Shown in pieces: positions 57,736 through 64,000 of a DNA stretch of 64,000 nucleotides; the first letter of the stretch is position 1; every line of letters begins with the position of its first letter. Under the pieces are notes generated by a model. It had not been told where the DNA came from. It was given only the letters and a program-made list of their open reading frames with translations, and did no database searches. Source of the stretch: Bacteroidales bacterium F22 (GTDB lineage: Bacteria > Bacteroidota > Bacteroidia > Bacteroidales > Bacteroidaceae); the NCBI GenBank assembly GCA_029541985.1, contig CP095414.1, forward strand, positions 1,984,001-2,048,000, given 5' to 3'. The translations under genes were made by a program, and so were the position numbers.

Positions 57736-59508
57736 ATGAAACAGTTTTTCAAAATGGTCTTAGCTGTTGTAGTAGGCTTGTTAGCAACTGGACTTGTACT
57801 AACCATCCTCTCTACAGTTTTTGCTGCTGCGATAATCAGCTCCTCAAGCACACCGTCTGATTCTTTGTCTAAGAATAGTGTGTTGAAAATTAAATTGTCA
57901 GGTACAATTCTAGAACGTAAATTGGATGACCCTATCAGTCAGATTCTAAATCCAAAAGACAACACGCTCTCATTGCAGACATTGATTAAAGCGATCAAGG
58001 TGGCAAAAGAATCTTCTAAAGTAAAAGCTATTTATCTAGATACTGAAGGACTTTCTTCTGGATATTCTACTTTGACCGAGGTTAGAACTGCTCTTGAAGA
58101 CTTTAAAACTTCAGGAAAACCGATTTATAGTTATGCAGATAACTTGACTACTGGTGCCTATTATCTAGCTAGTCTTTCTGACTCCATTTATTTGAATCCT
58201 AGTGGTTTAGTTATGTGGAGTGGCTTAGGTATCGATATCATGTATAAAAAAGGCTTATATGATAAATTAGGTATCAAATATCAAATATTCAAAGTGGGTA
58301 AGTATAAAAGTGCTATCGAGCCTGATAGTCGAACTGATATGTCAGAACCTAATCGCGAACAGCTTAAAACGATGCTTGACGACCTTTGGAACGAAATCGT
58401 GAGTAAAGTATCTGAGTCTCGTGATATATCTATCGATTCTCTAATGCTATTAGCAGATAAGCCGATGACGTTGCAAGCTACCGATGAAGCTGTAAAATCT
58501 CGCATGGTGGACTCTCTTGCTTATCGTATGGATATGAAGGATTTACTGGCTCAAAAACTGGATTTGGAAGCAGCAAGTGATCTTCATTTTGTTTCACCTT
58601 CTGTTGTTGCTCGTCAATCGACTAAGGAAATGGATATGAGTGGTGATGTTATTGCTGTTTACTATGCAACAGGTGTCATTGATGGGGCTACAAGCACATT
58701 TGATGATTCGGGTATAGTGTCCAAAGATGTGGCGAAAGACCTAAAAAAACTTGCTGAAGATGACGATGTCAAAGCGGTGGTTATTCGCGTGAACTCGCCT
58801 GGTGGAAGTGCTTATGGTTCTGAACAAATGTGGTATGCTATCGATCAATTGAAAAAAGTGAAACCCGTTATCGTATCTATGGGGGACTATGCTGCATCTG
58901 GAGGCTACTATATGTCTTGTAATGCTGACTACATCTTTGCAGAACCAACGACAGTAACTGGGTCTATTGGAATCTTTGCTGAGATTCCAAATGCTCAAGA
59001 GCTAACTAATAAACTTGGGCTATCTTTTGATGGTGTCAAGACAAATAAATTCGGTTCTCAGAATTCACTCGCTTTCTTAGCTCGTCCTTTGAGCAATGAT
59101 GAGACGATGCTTCTGCAGAACTATATTGACAGAGGTTACCAACTGTTTTTAAAACGTTGTGCAGACGGTCGTCATAAGACAACGGCTCAAATTCATGAGG
59201 TTGCACAAGGAAGAGTCTGGACAGGAGTACAAGCTATTAATATTGGACTTGTGGATCAATTGGGTGGACTCGATGATGCTATAGCTTATGCAAAACAGAA
59301 AGCTGGTTTAGAGGGATACTCATTGGTTTCCTATCCAGCACAAAAAACAATAATCGAAAAAATATTTGAGGATGGACCTTCATTGTATATGCGTTCTCAA
59401 CTATTGGGTAAAGACATATCTCGTTTCGTACATCTTTTCGTTACTGCCGACCAATTAAAACAACATGACTGTGTTCAGGCACGCATGATATATACTTTAA
59501 ATGATTAA
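57736..59508 (+). CDS. sppA: Signal peptide peptidase SppA, long (67K-like) type
   Basis: 590 residues with one N-terminal membrane span (about 8-36). The two tandem crotonase-like halves each supply one catalytic residue: K191 in VGKYKSA and S388 in YAASGGYY, at the spacing found in E. coli SppA. It cleaves leftover signal peptides at the periplasmic face of the inner membrane. Its last 8 nt overlap the lpxK frame. Confidence 0.95.
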   Translation: MKQFFKMVLAVVVGLLATGLVLTILSTVFAAAIISSSSTPSDSLSKNSVLKIKLSGTILERKLDDPISQILNPKDNTLSLQTLIKAIKVAKESSKVKAIYLDTEGLSSGYSTLTEVRTALEDFKTSGKPIYSYADNLTTGAYYLASLSDSIYLNPSGLVMWSGLGIDIMYKKGLYDKLGIKYQIFKVGKYKSAIEPDSRTDMSEPNREQLKTMLDDLWNEIVSKVSESRDISIDSLMLLADKPMTLQATDEAVKSRMVDSLAYRMDMKDLLAQKLDLEAASDLHFVSPSVVARQSTKEMDMSGDVIAVYYATGVIDGATSTFDDSGIVSKDVAKDLKKLAEDDDVKAVVIRVNSPGGSAYGSEQMWYAIDQLKKVKPVIVSMGDYAASGGYYMSCNADYIFAEPTTVTGSIGIFAEIPNAQELTNKLGLSFDGVKTNKFGSQNSLAFLARPLSNDETMLLQNYIDRGYQLFLKRCADGRHKTTAQIHEVAQGRVWTGVQAINIGLVDQLGGLDDAIAYAKQKAGLEGYSLVSYPAQKTIIEKIFEDGPSLYMRSQLLGKDISRFVHLFVTADQLKQHDCVQARMIYTLND

Positions 59509-60631
59509 TAAAATTATGCACTACTCTTGGATAAAATCCATCGTTTTATGGCCTTTCGCAATACTCTATGGGATTGGTGTATGGATTCGCAATGTTCTTT
59601 ACGATTTTGAAGTTCTCAAGAGTAGGAGCTTTGATATGCCCATCATCAGCGTTGGAAATCTTGCTGTGGGTGGTACTGGGAAAACTCCGCATGTTGAGTA
59701 TCTAATAAGACTGCTCAAAGATCAAACCTCACTTGCTGTGTTGAGTAGAGGTTATAAGCGAAAAACATCTGGTTATGTACTCGCTGGGGAACATAGTAAC
59801 TCAAAAGAGTTAGGCGATGAACCTTACCAGATACATTTGAATTTCCCTGATGTTCCAGTTGCAGTCGATGCAGACCGAGTTCATGGTATAAGTTGTCTTA
59901 CCACTGACGACAATCTAAATATAGAGACCGTGTTGCTTGATGATGCTTATCAGCATCGAAGAGTGAAATCAGGACTTAATATTTTACTGACAGATTATCA
60001 TCACTTATTTGTTTCAGACCATCTCTTGCCTTTTGGAAGGCTACGTGAGCCTGCTGATCGAAAAGATAGGGCTGATATTGTGATTGTGACCAAAACCCCT
60101 GATGGTGTATCTCCTATGGATTTGCGTGTCATATCTAGTCAGTTAGCGTTGCATCCATTTCAAAAGTTATTCTTTTCTGGGTTTACTTATGATGATTTAA
60201 TCCCATTTTCTACAACAGAGGATTCAGATGATAAGAGAATTCCTTTTTTGTCACTCTCTGAAGAAGATGCCGTTCTCTTAGTTACTGGAATAGCAAATCC
60301 TGAAATGTTGATCAGTGATTTGAAACGGCAAAGTGACAAGGTCGTTCATTTATGTTTTGATGACCATCATCAGTTCACAAATGGAGATATCAGTCAGATT
60401 AAAAAGAAATTCCAATTACTTTCCAAAGAGAGAGAGAGAGGACTAATAGTAACTACTCAGAAGGATGCCGCACGATTTAGTGCGATGAATCTCCCTGAAG
60501 AAATAACTAATTCGTTGTATGTACTTCCTATTGAAGTGAAAATCCTCAACGATAATCAAGAATTGTTTAATCAAACTATTATTAATTATGTTAGAACTAA
60601 TAAAAGAAACAGCATCTTTTCTAAAAAGTAA
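59501..60631 (+). CDS. lpxK: Tetraacyldisaccharide 4'-kinase
   Basis: 376 residues. An N-terminal membrane helix (about 8-28), then P-loop GNLAVGGTGKTP near residue 51-62, SRGYKRKTSGY and LLDDAYQHRRV are family signatures. It phosphorylates the lipid A precursor at the 4' position. ATG 59501 overlaps sppA by 8 nt; the Met at 59516 is an alternative. The 3' end overlaps the next gene by 44 nt. Confidence 0.95.
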   Translation: MINKIMHYSWIKSIVLWPFAILYGIGVWIRNVLYDFEVLKSRSFDMPIISVGNLAVGGTGKTPHVEYLIRLLKDQTSLAVLSRGYKRKTSGYVLAGEHSNSKELGDEPYQIHLNFPDVPVAVDADRVHGISCLTTDDNLNIETVLLDDAYQHRRVKSGLNILLTDYHHLFVSDHLLPFGRLREPADRKDRADIVIVTKTPDGVSPMDLRVISSQLALHPFQKLFFSGFTYDDLIPFSTTEDSDDKRIPFLSLSEEDAVLLVTGIANPEMLISDLKRQSDKVVHLCFDDHHQFTNGDISQIKKKFQLLSKERERGLIVTTQKDAARFSAMNLPEEITNSLYVLPIEVKILNDNQELFNQTIINYVRTNKRNSIFSKK

Positions 60632-61394
60632 GATGACTACTCATCCAGAAACAGCCATCATTTTGGGCTCTGGATTAGGTAAACTAGTAGACGAAATAAC
60701 TGATAAGCAAGAGATCTCTTATACAGATATCCCTAACTTTCCAGTATCAACTGTCGAAGGTCACTCTGGTAAGCTTATTTTTGGTAAATTAGGAGATAAA
60801 GATATCATGGCTATGCAGGGTCGCTTTCATTATTATGAAGGATATGATATGAAACAAGTGACTTTTCCTGTAAGAGTGATGCATGAGTTGGGTATAAAGA
60901 ACTTATTTGTATCTAATGCTGCCGGTGGGACTTCACCTGATTTTGAAATTGGTGATTTGATGATTATCACTGACCATATCAACGCTTTTCCTGAACATCC
61001 ACTTCGTGGTAAAAATCTTTATGGTGACCGTTTCCCTGATATGAGCGAAGCCTACGATTCCAAATTGATTGCCATGGCCAAAGAAATAGCTAAGGATAAA
61101 GGTATTAAATTGCAAGAAGGTGTCTACCTAGGAACTTCGGGACCTACTTTCGAGACGCCTGCTGAATATCGTATGTTTGCTCGTTGGGGTGGGGATGCTA
61201 TTGGTATGTCTACAGTACCTGAAGTTATCGTAGCACATCATGCAAAAATGCGTGTCTTTGGTGTTTCTGTCATTACTGACTTAGGTGTTGATGGTAAAAT
61301 CGTTGAGGTCTCACATAAAGAAGTGCAAGAAGCTGCAGACAATGCTCAGCCATATATGACTGAAATTATGAGAGAACTTATTGCTCGTATCTAA
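60588..61394 (+). CDS. Purine nucleoside phosphorylase (PNP class I, trimeric type)
   Basis: 268 residues. AIILGSGLGKLVD, GRFHYYEGYD, NAAGGTSPDFEIGDLMIITDHIN with the phosphate- and base-site residues, and GPTFETPAEYRM are diagnostic. It phosphorolyses inosine and guanosine for purine salvage. The chosen ATG gives the normal N-terminus but puts the first 44 nt within lpxK, an overlap that suggests coupled expression. Ends at a strong terminator. Confidence 0.95.
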   Translation: MLELIKETASFLKSKMTTHPETAIILGSGLGKLVDEITDKQEISYTDIPNFPVSTVEGHSGKLIFGKLGDKDIMAMQGRFHYYEGYDMKQVTFPVRVMHELGIKNLFVSNAAGGTSPDFEIGDLMIITDHINAFPEHPLRGKNLYGDRFPDMSEAYDSKLIAMAKEIAKDKGIKLQEGVYLGTSGPTFETPAEYRMFARWGGDAIGMSTVPEVIVAHHAKMRVFGVSVITDLGVDGKIVEVSHKEVQEAADNAQPYMTEIMRELIARI

Positions 61395-61413
61395 TTGATG
61401 TATATCATCTTAG

Positions 61414-61450
61414 CGTAGCCTCTTACTCTTATAGTAAAGGCTACGTTTTT
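61414..61450 (+). terminator. Intrinsic terminator after the PNP gene
   Basis: CGTAGCC (61414-61420) and GGCTACG (61439-61445) with additional TTACT / AGTAA pairing inside, followed directly by five T. Confidence 0.9.
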
Positions 61451-61480
61451 CTACTACTAACCATTTATTTTTTTCTTCTT

Positions 61481-62560
61481 ATGCGAACAGAAATAGCCAC
61501 TTTAGGTGAATTTGGACTTATTGAGCACCTTACAGATAAACTACCAGTTGTGAACGATTCTACTATTAAAGGTGTAGGGGATGATGCTGCTGTTATCGAT
61601 AATAAAGATGAACAGACCCTTGTTACCACAGATATGTTACTTGAAGGGGTTCACTTTGATTTGACGTACTTCCCGCTAAAACATCTAGGCTATAAAGCTG
61701 CCATGATTAATTTTAGTGATATCTATGCAATGAATGGTTTCCCTAAACAAATTACTGTATCTCTAGGTATCAGTAAACGTTTTTCTGTGGAAGATATCGA
61801 TGAACTGTATAGTGGCATTCGTACGGCATGTGAAGAGCATAAGGTTGACATCGTGGGAGGAGATACCACTTCTTCTATTAATGGGTTAGTAATCAGTATA
61901 ACTTGTATTGGTTCTGTCAAAGCAGATGAAATCGTAAATCGTTCTGGTGCTCAAGAAGGGGAACTAATATGTGTAAGTGGAGATTTCGGAGCAGCATACG
62001 CTGGATTACAGCTCTTGGAAAGAGAAAAAATGGTCTTCCAAAGTCAGGCTAGAGAAGCCGCAGAAAAGAATAATGCTGTTTTAGCTGAAGAGGAAATTCA
62101 ACCAGACTTCACGGGTAAAGAATATCTTCTAGAACGCCAATTAAAACCCATAGCACGTAGAGATGTAATTGAGTTATTACGGAAGGCTAACCTTCGTCCT
62201 ACTTCAATGATAGACGTTAGCGATGGCTTGTCAGGTGATTTGCTCCATCTGTGTGAAGATAGTCAAGTTGGGTGTCGAATCTATGAAGAGCATATTCCTA
62301 TTGATTATCTAACGGCAGTTCAGGCAGAACAATTTAATATGAACTTGACTACGTTTGCTCTGAATGGTGGCGAAGATTATGAACTCTTATTTACATTACC
62401 GATTTCTGCCCATGCACAAATTGCAGAAATAGATGGCATCAAGCCAATTGGTCATATAACAAAAAAAGAATTGGGTTCATTCCTAGTAACAAGAGATGGA
62501 CAGGAATTTCCAATCCAAGCTCAAGGCCATGTAAGTGGTGCAGAAATAGCCAATAATTAG
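61481..62560 (+). CDS. thiL: Thiamine-monophosphate kinase
   Basis: 359 residues. GEFGLIEHLTD, the Mg-binding GVGDDAAVI, TTDMLLEGVHFDL and VGGDTTSS are typical of this PurM-like fold; SMIDVSDGLSGDL is the second metal loop. It makes thiamine diphosphate. There is an insert of about 30 residues (around 190-215: REAAEKNNAVLAEEE) longer than in E. coli ThiL. No TPP riboswitch is visible upstream, and it lies outside a thi operon. Confidence 0.95.
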   Translation: MRTEIATLGEFGLIEHLTDKLPVVNDSTIKGVGDDAAVIDNKDEQTLVTTDMLLEGVHFDLTYFPLKHLGYKAAMINFSDIYAMNGFPKQITVSLGISKRFSVEDIDELYSGIRTACEEHKVDIVGGDTTSSINGLVISITCIGSVKADEIVNRSGAQEGELICVSGDFGAAYAGLQLLEREKMVFQSQAREAAEKNNAVLAEEEIQPDFTGKEYLLERQLKPIARRDVIELLRKANLRPTSMIDVSDGLSGDLLHLCEDSQVGCRIYEEHIPIDYLTAVQAEQFNMNLTTFALNGGEDYELLFTLPISAHAQIAEIDGIKPIGHITKKELGSFLVTRDGQEFPIQAQGHVSGAEIANN

Positions 62561-62598
62561 AGAAAATAGTCTTTTTCATTAAAAAAAGTTCTATAAAA

Positions 62599-62629
62599 TT
62601 TGCAGGTATAGAAATATTCTATACCTTTG
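62599..62629 (+). promoter_or_regulatory. Promoter of tRNA-Phe copy 1
   Basis: TTTG at 62599-62602, 19 nt, then TACCTTTG at 62622-62629: a perfect Bacteroidota promoter, 16 nt before the mature tRNA 5' end. Confidence 0.85.
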
Positions 62630-62719
62630 TACCCGCAATCAACAAGGTGCCATAGCTCAGTTGGTAGAGCATAGGACTGAAAATCCTTGTGTCCCCGGTT
62701 CGAATCCTGGTGGCACCAC
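62612..62719 (+). repeat. 108-bp direct repeat, copy 1 (promoter -7 region plus tRNA-Phe)
   Basis: Matches 63803-63910 with a single difference (C against A just before the tRNA). The identity covers the -7 element, the leader and the whole tRNA, and stops right after it. Confidence 0.95.
62646..62718 (+). tRNA. tRNA-Phe (GAA), copy 1
   Basis: 73 nt. Acceptor stem GGTGCCA / TGGCACC, D arm GCTC/GAGC, anticodon loop CTGAAAA giving GAA, T loop TTCGAAT, discriminator A. The CCA end is not encoded. Pairs 27-43 (U-U) and 51-63 (C-U) are mismatched in both copies. Confidence 0.96.
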
Positions 62720-62727
62720 GTTAGATT

Positions 62728-62762
62728 AAGAGAATTACATTTATGTAGTTCTCTTTTTTTTT
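62728..62762 (+). terminator. Terminator of tRNA-Phe copy 1
   Basis: AAGAGAATTACAT / ATGTAGTTCTCTT (one G-U pair, 2-nt loop) followed by a run of T. Confidence 0.9.
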
Positions 62763-62785
62763 AGGTATAATTTATAAGAATAGAA

Positions 62786-63637
62786 ATGGGAATGATTGAT
62801 TTCAAAATTGATACATCAAAATGTATCCGTTGTAAGAAGTGTGTTACTGATTGTCCAGTACTTATTATCGATGGCAAGACGGACTATCCCGAGATTAAAG
62901 AAGGGAAAGCAGATAATTGCCTTAAATGTCAGCATTGTTTAGCTGTTTGCCCAGAAGGTGCGCTTTCTATTTGGGGTTATAGTCCCGAGGATAGTATATT
63001 GTCATCAGAACCGACCGCTGATCCAGTGCAATTAACCAATTTGATAAAACTTCGCCGTTCTGTTCGTCGATTTAAAAAGACAGAGATCGATCCTTCTTTG
63101 ATTAATCTGATCGCCAACAATGCACTTTATGCGCCTACTGCAAAAAATGAAAATTCAGTAAGATTTTCAATAATAGATAATCGAGAAGATATGAATATCT
63201 TACGCGAATCTGTCTATCAGTGCATAACGAAAGCTGTATCAAATGGTCAAATCAAAGGCTCACTCAGTTTCTTTTCAAATTTCGCTGATGTTTGGAACTC
63301 GAAAAAGATAGATGTGATCTTTAGGAATGCACCACACTTGGTTATCGCATCAGCTCCTAAAGATGCTTCCCTTCCCATTGTTGATAGTAGTATCGCATTA
63401 TCTTATTTCGAACTCTTAGCTAATGCTCACGGTATTGGTACACTTTGGGATGGATTTGCTTTGCAAGCCTTAAGAGAAATTGCACAAGAGCTCAAAGGAT
63501 TGCTAGGGATAGCAGAGAATCATGAGATAACAATGGTTATGGTATTCGGTCTATCGGCTGTTAAATATCCACGTAGTATACAAAGTGGACATCCTGAGGT
63601 TCATCGTATCAGACTAAGTGATTCATCTGTAAACTAG
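62786..63637 (+). CDS. Ferredoxin-nitroreductase fusion (two 4Fe-4S clusters plus FMN domain)
   Basis: 283 residues. Two 4Fe-4S motifs sit at C13-C16-C19-C23 and C45-C48-C51-C55. A nitroreductase-family FMN domain follows (about 75-283: IKLRRSVRRFKK, APTAKNENSVRF, GIGTLWDGFA). The clusters would pass electrons from a low-potential donor to FMN. Such proteins reduce nitroaromatic compounds, including drugs, but the natural substrate is unknown. It lies between the two tRNA-Phe genes and likely reads on partly from the first tRNA promoter; I saw no separate consensus promoter in the 67-nt gap. Confidence 0.92.
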   Translation: MGMIDFKIDTSKCIRCKKCVTDCPVLIIDGKTDYPEIKEGKADNCLKCQHCLAVCPEGALSIWGYSPEDSILSSEPTADPVQLTNLIKLRRSVRRFKKTEIDPSLINLIANNALYAPTAKNENSVRFSIIDNREDMNILRESVYQCITKAVSNGQIKGSLSFFSNFADVWNSKKIDVIFRNAPHLVIASAPKDASLPIVDSSIALSYFELLANAHGIGTLWDGFALQALREIAQELKGLLGIAENHEITMVMVFGLSAVKYPRSIQSGHPEVHRIRLSDSSVN

Positions 63638-63700
63638 TTCATTACTTATATGTAGATTGTTCTATTTAAATGATCTACTAAAAAACAGTGGTCAGCTTAT

Positions 63701-63738
63701 TTTATACTCCGTTATCTACATAGCTAACGGAGTATAAA
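63701..63738 (+). terminator. Terminator of the nitroreductase gene
   Basis: TTTATACTCCGTTA (63701-63714) and its perfect complement (63725-63738), 14 bp with a 10-nt loop, then CTCTTTTTTC. Confidence 0.85.
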
Positions 63739-63789
63739 CTCTTTTTTCTTTCTTATTGTCAATAGATTTTAGTATCTTGCTATAAAAAT

Positions 63790-63820
63790 TTTGCTAATAC
63801 AAAAATATTCTATACCTTTG
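63790..63820 (+). promoter_or_regulatory. Promoter of tRNA-Phe copy 2
   Basis: TTTG at 63790-63793, 19 nt, TACCTTTG at 63813-63820: same spacing as copy 1, although the sequence between TTTG and the repeat start differs. Confidence 0.85.
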
Positions 63821-63910
63821 TACCCGCAATCAAAAAGGTGCCATAGCTCAGTTGGTAGAGCATAGGACTGAAAATCCTTGTGTCCCCGGTTCGAATCCTG
63901 GTGGCACCAC
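63803..63910 (+). repeat. 108-bp direct repeat, copy 2
   Basis: Partner of 62612-62719; 107 of 108 bases agree. Confidence 0.95.
63837..63909 (+). tRNA. tRNA-Phe (GAA), copy 2
   Basis: 73 nt, identical to copy 1 at 62646-62718, including the two mismatched stem pairs and no encoded CCA. Confidence 0.96.
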
Positions 63911-63913
63911 ATA

Positions 63914-63949
63914 AAAAAGAGAGTTACAATTAAGTAACTCTCTTTTTTT
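63914..63949 (+). terminator. Terminator of tRNA-Phe copy 2
   Basis: AAGAGAGTTAC / GTAACTCTCTT with a 6-nt loop and T tract. It resembles the copy 1 terminator in design but has diverged in sequence. Nothing further is recognisable to base 64000. Confidence 0.9.
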
Positions 63950-64000
63950 ATATGGACTAATCATATCAAAACTCAAAGTGTATTTTGTCTTGGCATATTT

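Noticed and set aside
61395-61480. Possible TPP riboswitch before thiL
   Set aside because: The gap is 86 nt, mostly a terminator, and lacks TPP-box sequences.
62646-63909. tRNA-flanked segment as an integrated mobile element
   Set aside because: No integrase, transposase or inverted ends; the repeat covers promoter plus whole tRNA, as expected from duplication and not from attachment-site integration.

Overview
The window reads as a chromosomal stretch of a member of the Bacteroidales (phylum Bacteroidota). Three things point there: repeated promoter cores of the Bacteroidota type (TAnnTTTG, several with TTTG 19 to 20 nt upstream), few Shine-Dalgarno-like sites, and a gene content of TonB-like outer-membrane barrels with carboxypeptidase-regulatory plugs, a hybrid two-component system, GH92/GH76/GH3 hydrolases and a two-domain malic enzyme. 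I cannot fix the genus from sequence alone. No insertion sequence, phage, CRISPR array or rRNA gene was seen.

Region 1 (1 to 18.4 kb) is accessory and metabolic. It opens with the 5' part of an RNase R gene on the minus strand. Next come a very large fusion of a sodium/solute symporter with a cell-wall amidase-like enzyme, an outer-membrane barrel protein (minus), a hybrid two-component regulator and a 1490-residue three-part lipoprotein ending in a GH92 alpha-mannosidase. A HAD phosphatase and a CstA transporter close the region.

Region 2 (18.4 to 26.6 kb, minus strand) is a compact run: luxS, a free-standing methionine-synthase activation domain, metF, metH without that domain, an AlkD-like repair protein and a second outer-membrane barrel. 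The first four make up an activated methyl cycle in which MetH is split into two proteins. Region 3 (26.8 to 32.7 kb) holds a GH76 plus GH3 secreted glycosidase pair and, convergent to it, malic enzyme/phosphotransacetylase.

Region 4 (33.1 to 39.2 kb) is the most unusual block. It holds a GT2 glycosyltransferase with an extra N-terminal domain, a fusion of a HIT/GalT-like nucleotidyltransferase with a SpoIID-type lytic transglycosylase that has no signal peptide, an AmpG-like permease and a BadF-type amino-sugar kinase. I read it as a candidate cytoplasmic route for recycling peptidoglycan fragments.

Region 5 (39.4 to 57.6 kb) is the str, S10, spc and alpha ribosomal cluster in standard order, rpsL to rplQ. 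It has a hairpin terminator between fusA and rpsJ and a structured 108-nt gap before rpsD. The short genes rpmD and rpmJ are included. Region 6 (57.7 to 64 kb) carries sppA-lpxK-purine nucleoside phosphorylase, thiL, and a ferredoxin-nitroreductase gene flanked by two identical tRNA-Phe genes, each with its own promoter and terminator.
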